Below are positions 7,966 to 17,242 of a DNA stretch of 40,281 nucleotides, one piece after another. A model generated the notes under the pieces. The model worked only from the letters and a program-made list of their open reading frames with translations. It was not told the DNA's origin and made no database searches. The first letter of the stretch is position 1. Each line of letters starts with the position of its first letter. The DNA is taken from IMG/VR virus record IMGVR_UViG_3300042888_001688, positions 1 to 40,281 of that record. The stretch is one strand, 5' to 3'. Source of the DNA: a virus. The translations under genes and the position numbers were made by a program.

Positions 7966-8826
7966 ATGAACATTAATGCAATCAAGCAACGTCTTAATTC
8001 GTTGCAAAACACTTCGAAGAAAACGGACTCATTGTGGAAAACCAAACCTGGAAAGTACCAAGTTCGTATCGTACCTTACAAATTCAATAAGGAAAATCCT
8101 TTCATTGAATTGTTATTTCACTACAACATTAACAACAAAACTTATTTGAGTCCAGCTTCTTTTGGAAGACCTGACCCAATTTTAGAGTTCGCAGAAAAAC
8201 TTAAGAAATTAGGTGATACTGAGAATTGGAAAGCGGGTAAGAAAATGGAGCCTAAATTAAGAACTTTCGCACCTGTGGTAATCAGAGGTCAAGAAAACGA
8301 AGGTGTTAAATTTTGGGGATTTGGTAAGACTGTGTATCAAGAGATTTTAGCTATCGTAGCTGATCCTGATTACGGCGATATTACCGATGAAACAAATGGT
8401 AGAGATATTGTTATTGAAATTGTAGAGGAAGCAGGTAAAACATATCCTGAAACTCGAATCAGAGTAAAACCAAATGTATCTTTATTACATGATAATTCTA
8501 CAATCGCAACTAAATTGTTAGATGAGCAAACTGATATTACTGATATCTATTCAGAATTATCTTATGCAGAATTAAAGACTGTGTTAGAGAATTGGTTAAA
8601 CCCAACGGCAGTGCTTGAAGAAGAAAATCCAACTCCTTCTGTTTCTCAACAAACATTAGCACCTCAACCAAAGAAAGTTGAAGAACAATTAGTAACTAAA
8701 GATGCTGCACCTCAAATTGGTGGAAGTGGATTAGTTAATGATTTACCTTGGGATGATGATGAGACAGCTGCACCCGCACCTAAAGTAGATGTGGCAGCAG
8801 CATTTGATGACTTATTTAATTCATAA
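7966..8826 (+). CDS. gp32-like single-stranded DNA-binding protein
   Basis: 286 aa. The N-terminal region (MNINAIKQRLNSLQ, LWKTKPGKYQVRIVPYKFN) and the core (FIELLFHYNINNKTYLSP, VIRGQENEGVKFWGFGKTVY) match the T4 gp32-like OB-fold SSB. The zinc-binding Cys/His set of T4 gp32 is not present. The C-terminus is acidic and ends in a short hydrophobic-acidic tail (LPWDDDET ... AFDDLFNS), the usual partner-binding tip. A Pro/Ala/Glu linker spans about 205-250. It binds ssDNA during replication and recombination. It leads the operon with RecA and the 5'-3' exonuclease. Confidence 0.88.
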   Translation: MNINAIKQRLNSLQNTSKKTDSLWKTKPGKYQVRIVPYKFNKENPFIELLFHYNINNKTYLSPASFGRPDPILEFAEKLKKLGDTENWKAGKKMEPKLRTFAPVVIRGQENEGVKFWGFGKTVYQEILAIVADPDYGDITDETNGRDIVIEIVEEAGKTYPETRIRVKPNVSLLHDNSTIATKLLDEQTDITDIYSELSYAELKTVLENWLNPTAVLEEENPTPSVSQQTLAPQPKKVEEQLVTKDAAPQIGGSGLVNDLPWDDDETAAPAPKVDVAAAFDDLFNS

Positions 8827-8831
8827 TTTTT

Positions 8832-9953
8832 ATGGCAAAAGTAGACTTAGCAAATCAAATTGCTGATAGTCTTAACAAAAAGTGGAAAGACCAAAAGGTA
8901 GCTTTCTTCTTGGATGATGATTCCGATGGAGCCCCAACCAATGTACCAGGTTGGGTTTCCACTGGAACAGCAATGTTAGACGTAGCAATTTCGAACAGAC
9001 CTTATGGGGGATTACCCGTAGGAAGAATTACCGAAATCACCGGTTTAGAACAAAGTGGTAAATCACTTTTAGCAGCACACGTGTTAGCAGAAACGCAAAG
9101 ACAAGGTGGGGTAGCAGTATTAATTGATACTGAAACTGCGGTAAGTAGAGAGTTCTTTGATGCAATTGGAGTGGATGTTTCTAAACTATTATACGTTTCA
9201 GTAGACACAGTTGAGGATATTTTTGAAACAATTGATACAATTATTGAACAAGTTCGTAAAGGTGATAAGGATAGATTAGTTACAATAGTAGTCGATTCAG
9301 TCGCAGCGGCATCAACTAAAAAAGAGATGGATGCTGATTATGATAAAGATGGTTACGCAACTGATAAGGCAATTATCATTTCAAAAGCAATGAGAAAGAT
9401 TACAAATGTAATTGGTAGACAAAAAATCTCCGTTGTATTTACTAATCAACTTAGGCAGAAATTAGGTGTGATGTTTGGTGACCCTTGGACTACATCGGGT
9501 GGTAAAGCATTAGCATTCCACGCTTCGGTTCGTATTCGTTTAAAGAATATGGGACAGATTAAAGCAGGTGAGAGAATCATTGGTATCAAAGTAAGAGCAC
9601 AGGTTATTAAGAATAGATTAGGACCACCATTACGTTCAGCAGATTTCGATATTTTCTTTGATAGAGGTATTGATAATTTTGGTGGATGGTTAAAGGTGAT
9701 GAAAGATAATAAATTAGTTAAGCAAGGTGGTGCATGGTACGAATATGTAGACACTGATACTGGTGAAGTTATTAAATTCCAATCTAAAGATTTTATTCAG
9801 ATGATGGGAGTTAAGGATGAGTTAAGAGACCAAATTTATAGAAAGATTTGTGAAGCAACAATCTTACAATATAAAAAAGAAGGAATCGATCCGGATGAAA
9901 TTACATATGATAACGGAGGGCAAGAGCCTGAACCCGATATCGAAACAGAATAA
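8832..9953 (+). CDS. uvsX: UvsX/RecA-like recombinase
   Basis: 373 aa. Walker A is GLEQSGKS (71-78). A catalytic Glu region lies in IDTETAVS, Walker B is TIVVDSVAA (D155), and TNQLRQKLGVMFGDPWTTSG (204-223) corresponds to the loop L1/L2 DNA-binding region of RecA-family proteins. It forms filaments on ssDNA for strand exchange and recombination-dependent replication. It starts 5 nt after the SSB gene. A Glu/Asp-rich C-terminus follows the core. Confidence 0.92.
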   Translation: MAKVDLANQIADSLNKKWKDQKVAFFLDDDSDGAPTNVPGWVSTGTAMLDVAISNRPYGGLPVGRITEITGLEQSGKSLLAAHVLAETQRQGGVAVLIDTETAVSREFFDAIGVDVSKLLYVSVDTVEDIFETIDTIIEQVRKGDKDRLVTIVVDSVAAASTKKEMDADYDKDGYATDKAIIISKAMRKITNVIGRQKISVVFTNQLRQKLGVMFGDPWTTSGGKALAFHASVRIRLKNMGQIKAGERIIGIKVRAQVIKNRLGPPLRSADFDIFFDRGIDNFGGWLKVMKDNKLVKQGGAWYEYVDTDTGEVIKFQSKDFIQMMGVKDELRDQIYRKICEATILQYKKEGIDPDEITYDNGGQEPEPDIETE

Positions 9954-9959
9954 AGGTTT

Positions 9960-10988
9960 ATGAACGAAACATATAAGAAGTTACTAAACGAAGTAGAAAA
10001 AGACTATCAGCAATTAGGAAAAGAAAAAGTATTAATTGTTGATGGTCTTAATACTTTTATAAGAAGTTGGACCGTAAATCCTACAATGGATGATAATGGG
10101 GACCACATTGGCGGTATAGTAGGTACATTAAAAGGCATCGGTTATGCTATCAGAGAATATAATGCAACTCGTTGTATAATTGTATTCGATGGTAAGGGTG
10201 GTTCTAAAAGTAGAAAGGATTTATATAGTGGTTACAAAGAGAATAGAGGTAACAATCGTTTTAGAGTGAATAGAGCCTATGCAGATTTGATGAACAAAGA
10301 AGAAGAAGGTGTATCTATGAAAAGACAGATGATTGGTTTAATCGAACTCTTAGAGTACCTACCCGTAGAAATTATGTTATACGATAACATTGAAGCAGAT
10401 GATGTTATGGGCTATATTGCCTCACAATTATTAAAAGAGGAAGAAAGTGCAGTCATAATGAGTGCAGATAAAGACTTCCTACAATTAGTAAATGACAAAG
10501 TTAAAGTATATTCTCCGACTAAAAAGAAGTTATATGATAAAGAATTGGTTATTACTGAGTATGGTGTACATCCTGCAAATTTTATGGTCTATCGCACTCT
10601 TGATGGTGATAAGTCCGATAACATTGATGGTATTGCTGGTTGTGGTCTTAAAACTATTATTAAGAGGTTTCCTGAGATTGTTGATTCGAAAGAAATTACA
10701 ATTGATGCGATGTTTGAATTGTGTGAAGAACGAAAAGCACAAAACGGAATCTACGAAAAGATATTAAATCAAAAAAAGTTAGTTGAAAGAAACTATAAGT
10801 TGATGCAATTATTCGATCCTGAAATTCCAACAAACAAAAAACTAACAATTAACCAAAAATATTTGGATAATTCAGCAAAATTGGATAAATTAGGATTCAT
10901 AAAGAAAGCAATGGGAATGAAAGTTATTAATTCATTTGGTGATGTTAATAGCTGGATTCAAACTACTTTCGCAAAATTACATAAATAA
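9960..10988 (+). CDS. 5'-3' exonuclease / RNase H (FEN-like, T4 rnh type)
   Basis: 342 aa. Acidic residues of the FEN superfamily are in place: D28 (LIVDGLNTF), D77 (VFDGKGGSKSRK), E145-D147-D148 (NIEADDVMG), D170 and D172 (MSADKDFLQL), and D217/D220 (DGDKSDNI). The last leads into the helix-hairpin-helix GIAGCGLKT. It removes RNA primers and 5' flaps on the lagging strand. It is 6 nt downstream of the RecA gene and in the same operon. Confidence 0.9.
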   Translation: MNETYKKLLNEVEKDYQQLGKEKVLIVDGLNTFIRSWTVNPTMDDNGDHIGGIVGTLKGIGYAIREYNATRCIIVFDGKGGSKSRKDLYSGYKENRGNNRFRVNRAYADLMNKEEEGVSMKRQMIGLIELLEYLPVEIMLYDNIEADDVMGYIASQLLKEEESAVIMSADKDFLQLVNDKVKVYSPTKKKLYDKELVITEYGVHPANFMVYRTLDGDKSDNIDGIAGCGLKTIIKRFPEIVDSKEITIDAMFELCEERKAQNGIYEKILNQKKLVERNYKLMQLFDPEIPTNKKLTINQKYLDNSAKLDKLGFIKKAMGMKVINSFGDVNSWIQTTFAKLHK

Positions 10989-11019
10989 CAATTAAAAACA
11001 AACATGGAGGAAACAACCT

Positions 11020-11175
11020 ATGAAGTGTCTTAAAAGCAACAAAACAGGGAACATTATTAGAGTAAGTGATAAAGATGCTTACAACGCAACGAGTGAATGG
11101 AAATTTATTCCTAAATCGGAGTGGAAAGAATACAAAAACCCTAAGAAAGAAACAAAAGAAAAAGAAAGTAAATAA
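11020..11175 (+). CDS. Small hypothetical protein, 51 aa
   Basis: The ATG at 11020 is preceded by GGAGG at 11006-11010, an unusually clear Shine-Dalgarno-like site for this genome. The stop overlaps the helicase ATG (TAATG). The product is Lys-rich: MKCLKSNKTGNIIRVSDKDA, then SEWKFIPKSEWKEY, then a Lys/Glu tail. The tight coupling to both neighbours supports expression. A DNA- or helicase-associated accessory role is only a guess from position. Confidence 0.65.
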   Translation: MKCLKSNKTGNIIRVSDKDAYNATSEWKFIPKSEWKEYKNPKKETKEKESK

Positions 11176-12533
11176 TGAACGCAGTAGATACATTAGAAAA
11201 ATTTGGTGAATCATACCAATCTAAAGTCATAGCTGCATTATTATCGGATTTACCTTTTCTTAATCAAGTTTCTGAAATTACAAACAAAGATTATTTTGAA
11301 AGTGAACAAGATAAGTGGATTGTAGAAGCGATATTAGATTATCAAAGTAAACAATTCGCCGCACCAACCTTAGACGTATTTAAAGTTAAGTTGGCATCAT
11401 TGGGAACTGATTCTCAAAAGAAACAAATCATAGAAAGAATAAAACAAATCTATGATGTATTCGGTAGTGAAGATATGGAGTTTGTAAAAACCGAATATAT
11501 TAAATTCTCAAAGTTTCAGAAGTTAAAAGCCGCAATATTTCAATCAGTAGACCTAATCAAATCCGAAAAGAGTTGGGATGAGATAGGAGTTGTAGTTCAG
11601 AACGCATTAAAAGCGGGAATGGAAAACAATTTAGGACATGATTACTATAAGGATATTGCAATGAGGATGGAAGAAACTAAAAGAAGTTCAGTACCTACCG
11701 GATGGAAACCAATCAATGATTTAATGGATGGTGGATTAGGACCAGGTGAATTAGGAGTAATTGTAGCACCGAGTGGAGTTGGTAAGACTTGGGTATTGTG
11801 TAAGATAGCAGCCGATGCTGTAAGGCAAGGTTACAATGTAATGCATTATACATTAGAATTATCAGAAATCTATGCAGGTACGAGATACGATACTATTATG
11901 ACGGGTATTCCATCTAACGAATTGAAAGATAGAAAAGAAGAAGTAGTAGCTAAACTTAAAAACCACAAAGCAAATTTGATGGTTAAGTATTATCCACCGA
12001 GAGGGGCAAGCACAAAAACAATCAAAGCACATTTAGATAAGTACAAAGGATTCGGATTTAAACCGGATTTAATTATTATTGATTATGCAGATTTGTTAAA
12101 GCCCGTAAACAAACGAGATAGTACCTATGCAGAATTGGGTGGTGTGTATGAAGAAATCAGAGGATTGAGTGGTGAGTTGGGTGTTCCAATTTGGACAGCA
12201 TCACAAACCAATCGTTCAGCAATTGATTTTGAAGTTATACAAGCGGATTCAATTGCAGATTCTTATGCAAAAGTAATGACATCAGATTTCATTATGAGTG
12301 TAAGTAGAAAAGCAAAAGATAAGTTAAGTAATACTGCACGATTCCACGTTATGAAAAATAGATTTGGTGCAGATGGTTTAACTTTCCCGGCTAAGATGGA
12401 TACTATGATTGGATTAATAGATGTATTTGAACCATTATCGGCAGATGGTGTGATGACACAAAAAGAATCTAGTAATGGTGGTAACTTAGAAAAGAAACTT
12501 TTACATAAAAAATATATAGAAAATATGGGTTAA
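11175..12533 (+). CDS. Replicative DNA helicase, DnaB/gp41 family
   Basis: 452 aa. Walker A is APSGVGKT (198-205). GWKPINDLMDGGLGPGELGV precedes it as in DnaB-type helicases. Walker B is LIIIDYADLL (D303). YTLELSE (225-231) and TASQTNRSA are further DnaB motifs. The N-terminal 150 residues form the helical DnaB N-domain. It unwinds DNA as a hexameric ring at the fork. No gp61-like primase is seen in this window. Confidence 0.9.
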   Translation: MNAVDTLEKFGESYQSKVIAALLSDLPFLNQVSEITNKDYFESEQDKWIVEAILDYQSKQFAAPTLDVFKVKLASLGTDSQKKQIIERIKQIYDVFGSEDMEFVKTEYIKFSKFQKLKAAIFQSVDLIKSEKSWDEIGVVVQNALKAGMENNLGHDYYKDIAMRMEETKRSSVPTGWKPINDLMDGGLGPGELGVIVAPSGVGKTWVLCKIAADAVRQGYNVMHYTLELSEIYAGTRYDTIMTGIPSNELKDRKEEVVAKLKNHKANLMVKYYPPRGASTKTIKAHLDKYKGFGFKPDLIIIDYADLLKPVNKRDSTYAELGGVYEEIRGLSGELGVPIWTASQTNRSAIDFEVIQADSIADSYAKVMTSDFIMSVSRKAKDKLSNTARFHVMKNRFGADGLTFPAKMDTMIGLIDVFEPLSADGVMTQKESSNGGNLEKKLLHKKYIENMG

Positions 12534-12540
12534 TAAGTAT

Positions 12541-12610
12541 ATAACTTGTGGAAAAAAAAACTTATAAAAAGTGGGTTTTTTTCTTTCAAAAGTCGTATCT
12601 ATATATGAAT
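12541..12610 (+). other. Intergenic segment with weak terminator-like and promoter-like signals
   Basis: The 155-nt gap between helicase and reductase holds an A-tract / ACTT...AAGT / T-tract arrangement (about 12550-12583) that could form a weak terminator. It also holds TATCTATA at 12596-12603, resembling the -7 element but without a clear -33 TTTG. A start for the reductase mRNA is expected in this gap, but I cannot fix it. Confidence 0.3.
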
Positions 12611-12688
12611 ATACTAATAGTTATTGGTACATTTCATACTTTTATCGAAAAAAGTTTTATTTATTAATTTTACAAAAATACAAAAACA

Positions 12689-14545
12689 ATGGACATTTCA
12701 ACAAGAATCCTATCAGAAATTACGGTGTACATGAAGTACGCAAAATATAAGCCAGAATTAAAAAGAAGAGAGACGTGGCAGGAGTTGGTTACAAGAAATA
12801 TGGATATGCATATAAAAACATATCCCAATTTAGAAGAAGAAATCAGAGAGAACTATAAGTTTGTTTATGATAAGAAAGTGTTACCTTCAATGCGTTCAAT
12901 GCAGTTCGCAGGTAAACCAATTGAAATTTCACCAAATAGAATTTATAATTGTGCATTCGCACCTATTGATGATTGGAGAGTATTCTCTGAAATTATGTTC
13001 TTACTTTTAGGTGGAACTGGTGTAGGATATTCAGTACAATCACATCATGTTGATGCATTACCTGAAATTAGAAAACCAAATGCAGATAAGACTCGTAGAT
13101 TTCTTATCGGTGATTCTATTGAAGGATGGGCGGATTCAATTTCAGTATTAGTAAAATCATATTTCTTTGGTGGTTCAAAACCAGTATTTGATTTTAGAGA
13201 TATTAGAGCAAAGGGAGCACGATTAATTACAAGTGGTGGTAAAGCACCAGGTCCTCAACCATTAAAAGAATGTCTAATTAAGATTGACGGTATTTTTGAT
13301 GCTAAAAAAGATGGTGATAAATTAAATCCAATTGAAGTACATGATATAGTTTGCCATATTGCTGATGCAGTGTTGGCAGGTGGTATTCGTAGAGCAGCAT
13401 TAATTTGTTTGTTCTCAGCAAGTGATGAACAAATGATTAGTTGTAAGAGTGGTGCATGGTGGGAAACAAATCCACAAAGAGGTAGAGCAAATAACTCAGC
13501 GGTATTAATGAGACACAAAATCACAAAGGATTATTTTATGGATTTGTGGAAAAGAATTGAAGCAAGTGGAGCAGGTGAACCTGGTATCTACTTATCAAAC
13601 GACAAAGATTGGGGAACTAACCCATGTTGTGAAATTGCATTAAGACCTTTCCAATTCTGTAACTTATGTGAAGTTAATGTAAGTGATGTAGTAGACCAAG
13701 ACGATTTGAATGCAAGAGTAAAAGCAGCATCATTCATAGGAACATTGCAAGCAGGTTATACTGATTTCCATTACCTTCGCCCAATATGGCAGAGAACAAC
13801 CGAAAAGGATGCATTGATTGGTGTATCTATGACGGGTATTGGTAGTGGTGCAGTTTTGAAATTGGATATGAAAGAATCTGCAAAAGTGGTTAAGACAGAA
13901 AATAGAAGGGTAGCAGAAATATTAAAAATAAATGTTTCAGCAAGAACAACAACGGTTAAACCAGCAGGAACTACATCATTAACATTAGGAACAAGTAGTG
14001 GTATTCACGCATGGCATAATGATTATTATATTCGTAGAGTAAGAGTTGGTAAGAATGAATCAATGTATTCACACTTATTAATCAATCATCCTGAATTAAT
14101 TGAAGATGAATATTTCAGACCACATGATACGGCAGTAATTGGTATTCCACAAAAAGCACCTGATACTGCAATCTTTAGAACTGAATCTCCAATTCAATTA
14201 TTAGAGAGAGTTAAAAAAGTACATGGTGAATGGATTAAACCTGGGCATAGAAGTGGTTCAAATTCACATAATGTATCTGCAACAATATCTATTAGAGAAC
14301 ATGAATGGAAAGCAGTTGGTGAGTGGATGTGGGAAAATAAAGAATTTTATAATGGACTTTCAGTATTGCCTTACGATGGTGGAACTTATATTCAAGCACC
14401 ATTTGAAGATTGTACAAAAGAAAGATATGAAGAACTATTAAAAACATTAAGTGATGTTGACTTATCTAAAGTTATTGAAACCGAAGATATGACAGACCTA
14501 AGTGGTGAGTTAGCGTGTGCTGGTGGTGCGTGTGAGGTTAAGTAA
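12689..14545 (+). CDS. Adenosylcobalamin-dependent (class II) ribonucleotide reductase
   Basis: 618 aa. LPSMRSMQFAGKPIE, NRIYNCAFAPID and LLLGGTGVGYSVQ match the monomeric class II ribonucleoside-triphosphate reductase group. NPCCEIALRPFQFCNLCEVN (residues about 311-330) contains the active-site Cys and 'NPC.EI' motif. The C-terminal CAGGACEVK carries the shuttle Cys pair re-reduced by thioredoxin. It makes dNTPs from rNTPs using coenzyme B12, so activity depends on host cobalamin. No small (NrdB-like) subunit gene is nearby, in line with class II. A thioredoxin gene follows 0.9 kb downstream. Confidence 0.88.
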   Translation: MDISTRILSEITVYMKYAKYKPELKRRETWQELVTRNMDMHIKTYPNLEEEIRENYKFVYDKKVLPSMRSMQFAGKPIEISPNRIYNCAFAPIDDWRVFSEIMFLLLGGTGVGYSVQSHHVDALPEIRKPNADKTRRFLIGDSIEGWADSISVLVKSYFFGGSKPVFDFRDIRAKGARLITSGGKAPGPQPLKECLIKIDGIFDAKKDGDKLNPIEVHDIVCHIADAVLAGGIRRAALICLFSASDEQMISCKSGAWWETNPQRGRANNSAVLMRHKITKDYFMDLWKRIEASGAGEPGIYLSNDKDWGTNPCCEIALRPFQFCNLCEVNVSDVVDQDDLNARVKAASFIGTLQAGYTDFHYLRPIWQRTTEKDALIGVSMTGIGSGAVLKLDMKESAKVVKTENRRVAEILKINVSARTTTVKPAGTTSLTLGTSSGIHAWHNDYYIRRVRVGKNESMYSHLLINHPELIEDEYFRPHDTAVIGIPQKAPDTAIFRTESPIQLLERVKKVHGEWIKPGHRSGSNSHNVSATISIREHEWKAVGEWMWENKEFYNGLSVLPYDGGTYIQAPFEDCTKERYEELLKTLSDVDLSKVIETEDMTDLSGELACAGGACEVK

Positions 14546-14614
14546 ATGGTACATGATAACGTAGTTCAAAACATTATTAATGGGATATATCATCCTATTA
14601 GGACAAACAGATGA
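14546..14614 (+). CDS. Possible 22-aa microprotein
   Basis: The ATG directly follows the reductase stop, and the TGA overlaps the next ATG as ATGA. This end-to-end coupling is what a translated spacer gene would show. The peptide is short and unrecognised. It may equally be an untranslated spacer. Confidence 0.3.
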   Translation: MVHDNVVQNIINGIYHPIRTNR

Positions 14615-14811
14615 AATTAAATAAAGAAAATGAAAAGTTATACTATTTGGAACAAGGTAAGGTGGTTTTTACTCCAGAGTATCATATGGCAAGAGGTTAT
14701 TGCTGTGGTAATAAGTGCCGCCATTGTCCGTATGAACCAAAACATATAACAGATAATACTCAATTAGAAACGTTATGGCAGAAAATCACTCAACAAAACA
14801 TAAAGAATTGA
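14611..14811 (+). CDS. DUF5522 family cysteine-rich protein
   Basis: 66 aa. VFTPEYHMARGYCCGNKCRHC contains the invariant CC-x3-C-x2-C arrangement of DUF5522, a small protein family frequent in Bacteroidota. The clustered Cys plus His suggests metal binding. Function unknown. It is one of the sequence clues to a Bacteroidota host. It overlaps the PhoH frame by 37 nt. Confidence 0.8.
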   Translation: MKLNKENEKLYYLEQGKVVFTPEYHMARGYCCGNKCRHCPYEPKHITDNTQLETLWQKITQQNIKN

Positions 14812-15497
14812 CAGAGAAAATCAAAGAAGAAAAGCAAAAAGAAAAAGGACCTATTAAGTTTCAAATTCAATTGAACGAAGAACAAAAAGAGGCAAAAGAT
14901 AAAATTTTAAATAACGCAATCACAATCCTAAGTGGTAAAGCGGGTAGTGGTAAAACACTATTAGCTTGTCAAATTGCATTGGATATGCTATTTAAGAAAA
15001 CGGTTAGTAAAATTATCATTACAAGACCGACAGTAAGTAAAGAAGAAATTGGATTCTTACCAGGAGACCTTAGAGAAAAGATGGAACCCTGGATGCAACC
15101 AATCTATTCAAACTTCTATCTACTTTATAATAGAGAAAAAATAGATGAGATATTAACAAACGGACAAGTTGAAATTGTGCCGGTAGCATTTATGAGAGGT
15201 AGAACTTTCTTAGACTCATTTGTAATTGTGGATGAAGCTCAGAACTGCACTCACGAACAAATGGAAATGATTGTAAGTAGATTGGGTATTAGAAGTAAAA
15301 TGGTAGTATGTGGCGATACTGCTCAGGTTGACTTAAAACAAAAAGGAGAAAGTGGATTTGGATTTTTACTTAGGGTAGCGCAAAAAGTAAAAGAGATGGC
15401 ATCGCAAACATTATTAGTAAATCATAGACATTCGGTAGTTGATGCCCTATTGGAAGAATATGAAGATTTTAAAAACAAAAAAAATGGTAACAGTTAA
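14775..15497 (+). CDS. phoH: PhoH-like ATPase
   Basis: 240 aa. Walker A is GKAGSGKT (54-61). IITRPTVSKEEIGFLPGDLR (81-100) is the PhoH signature. Walker B is FVIVDEAQN (D153, E154), followed by RLGIRSKMVVCGD. The N-terminal 28 residues are Lys/Glu-rich and highly charged. PhoH proteins are ATPases related to RNA helicase domains and are common in phages. Their role during infection is not established. The first ATG lies inside the DUF5522 gene; a later start would remove part of the charged tail only. Confidence 0.88.
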   Translation: MAENHSTKHKELTEKIKEEKQKEKGPIKFQIQLNEEQKEAKDKILNNAITILSGKAGSGKTLLACQIALDMLFKKTVSKIIITRPTVSKEEIGFLPGDLREKMEPWMQPIYSNFYLLYNREKIDEILTNGQVEIVPVAFMRGRTFLDSFVIVDEAQNCTHEQMEMIVSRLGIRSKMVVCGDTAQVDLKQKGESGFGFLLRVAQKVKEMASQTLLVNHRHSVVDALLEEYEDFKNKKNGNS

Positions 15498-15747
15498 AAA
15501 ATTTAGTGCAGTGTGGTGTGGGCCATGTAGAGCATTAGCACCGGTTATGACAGAGATTAAAGGACAATTTTCAAATGTAAAGTTTGAAGATTATGATGTA
15601 GATGATTATATGGAAGAAACACAAAAATATAATGTAACATCAGTCCCAACAATCATCATAGAAAAAAATGGTGAAATTGTTGAAAGGTTTACAGGATTGA
15701 GTTCTAAATTAGCATATGTAAATGCTATAAATGAAGCTATAAAATAA
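15484..15747 (+). CDS. Thioredoxin
   Basis: The ATG at 15484 gives an 87-aa protein with the WCGPC active site at residues 10-14. The frame is open further upstream, but a start at 15439 would add a non-homologous tail inside PhoH. The cis-Pro of the fold is in SVPTIII. It is slightly shorter than host thioredoxins (about 105 aa) because the first helix is missing. The natural substrate here is the class II ribonucleotide reductase upstream. It overlaps the PhoH stop by 14 nt. Confidence 0.9.
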   Translation: MVTVKKFSAVWCGPCRALAPVMTEIKGQFSNVKFEDYDVDDYMEETQKYNVTSVPTIIIEKNGEIVERFTGLSSKLAYVNAINEAIK

Positions 15748-15770
15748 TAGGTTTTATTAAATAAGTTTCG

Positions 15771-15778
15771 TAAATTAG
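15771..15778 (+). promoter_or_regulatory. Possible -7 element before the amidotransferase gene
   Basis: TAAATTAG ends 6 nt before the ATG at 15785, the same geometry as the clear leaderless promoters at 510 and 5192. The -33 region near 15747 has no clean TTTG, so this is weaker. Confidence 0.35.
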
Positions 15779-15784
15779 TTATAT

Positions 15785-17242
15785 ATGTGTGGAATAATAG
15801 GTGGTAACTGGTTTACATCTAAAGAGCAAACCTTTACCCAATTAAATAAAATAATTCATAGAGGCAGAGATGCTTCTCAAGTAGATGTTGTAGATAATTT
15901 TTATATCGGACACAACCGCCTTTCAATACAAGATTTATCGTCATCTGCAAATCAACCAATGTGGAATGACGATAAATCAGTTTGTATTGTGTACAATGGT
16001 GAGTTATGGGAAAGTGATTACACAAAAAAATTAGAGGAAAAAATTTCACTCCCTAGAAAAACAAAATCAGATACAGAAATAATTTTAAATGCATACTTAC
16101 AATTTGGAGTTGAATCATTCATTGAATTGGATGGTATGTTTTCTTTTTGTATAGTCGATAGTAGAATTAATACTGCATTTATTGTAAGAGATTATGTTGG
16201 TGAATTACCTTTGTGGTATGCAATTGATAATGATGGTAAGTTAGTATTCGCATCAGAAAAAAAAGGATTACCAACCGCAGATTTATACGAAAAACAAGTT
16301 AAGACAGTTTATCCTGGAACTTATATAGAATACAATTATAAAACATTAGAGAATAGTATTAAAACATACTACACTTTACCAACTGAAATTATAAATGATG
16401 ATAGAGAAACTATTATTAAAAATATTAGGAAACAATTAGATGAAGCGGTAAAAGTAAAAATGGTTTCTGATGTTCCTATTTGTACAATTCTTAGCGGTGG
16501 TATTGATAGTGTAATTATAACCTACTTACTTTCTAAAATAAAACCTGATATAGAAGCGTTTGTGGTATCAATGGGTGATGGTAATACAATAAACGATGAT
16601 ATTAAATACGCAAGAATTGCAGCTAAAGAATTTAATGTAAAACTACATGAAATTATATTAACAGAAGATGATGTTATAAATGCAATTGATGAAACTCTTT
16701 ATGTTATTGAACAAGACCGTTGGCAAAACTTAGGTAGTGCAATTGCTCAAGTTGCATTAGGAAAAAAGATAGACGAGTTGGGATTTAAAGTAGTATTCAG
16801 CGGAGATTTATCGGATGAAATTTGGGGAAGTTATGGTCACATTCAAGCATTTCATTATAAGCCGGATGATTATGATAAGGCAAGACGGAAGTTAGTAGAG
16901 GATGTGCATAAAACAAATTTCTTAACTACCAATCAATCTATAATGTGGGGTGGGACAGTTGAAGTTCGTACACCATATAGTTGGAGACCATTTGTAGAAT
17001 ATAGTTTAAACATTCCACCATTATATCAGAAAGAAAAAGGACATATGAAACCACTTTTAAGAGCAGCTTTTAGTGGCGAAATTAGTGATGAACTACTTTG
17101 GAGACCTAAAGTTTTCTTTGCAAAGGGGGCAAGGACGGGTGAATTGATAGAAAGCCGTAAGGATATTTTGAAATCTAAATTAAAAGAGTTATATTTGTAT
17201 AAAGACACTCTAAACCTAAATAAATTTTTTGAATATGCTTAA
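15785..17242 (+). CDS. Glutamine-hydrolysing asparagine synthetase-like amidotransferase
   Basis: 485 aa. The mature N-terminus MCGIIGG puts the nucleophile Cys at position 2 (class II glutamine amidotransferase). HRGRD (25-29), YNGELW (70-75) and SDTEIILNAY (95-104) are further GATase landmarks. SGGIDS (237-242) is the ATP-pyrophosphatase loop of the synthetase domain. It is shorter than cellular AsnB (about 550 aa). It could make asparagine, but AsnB-like enzymes also amidate sugars, peptides or bases. Its operon partners (GNAT, methyltransferase, SGNH hydrolase, AAA+ ATPase) suggest a modification pathway more than amino-acid supply. Confidence 0.87.
   Translation: MCGIIGGNWFTSKEQTFTQLNKIIHRGRDASQVDVVDNFYIGHNRLSIQDLSSSANQPMWNDDKSVCIVYNGELWESDYTKKLEEKISLPRKTKSDTEIILNAYLQFGVESFIELDGMFSFCIVDSRINTAFIVRDYVGELPLWYAIDNDGKLVFASEKKGLPTADLYEKQVKTVYPGTYIEYNYKTLENSIKTYYTLPTEIINDDRETIIKNIRKQLDEAVKVKMVSDVPICTILSGGIDSVIITYLLSKIKPDIEAFVVSMGDGNTINDDIKYARIAAKEFNVKLHEIILTEDDVINAIDETLYVIEQDRWQNLGSAIAQVALGKKIDELGFKVVFSGDLSDEIWGSYGHIQAFHYKPDDYDKARRKLVEDVHKTNFLTTNQSIMWGGTVEVRTPYSWRPFVEYSLNIPPLYQKEKGHMKPLLRAAFSGEISDELLWRPKVFFAKGARTGELIESRKDILKSKLKELYLYKDTLNLNKFFEYA

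Noticed and set aside
12541-12688. Strong promoter upstream of the reductase
   Set aside because: TATCTATA and TAATTTTA resemble -7 elements, but neither has a TTTG at the required distance.
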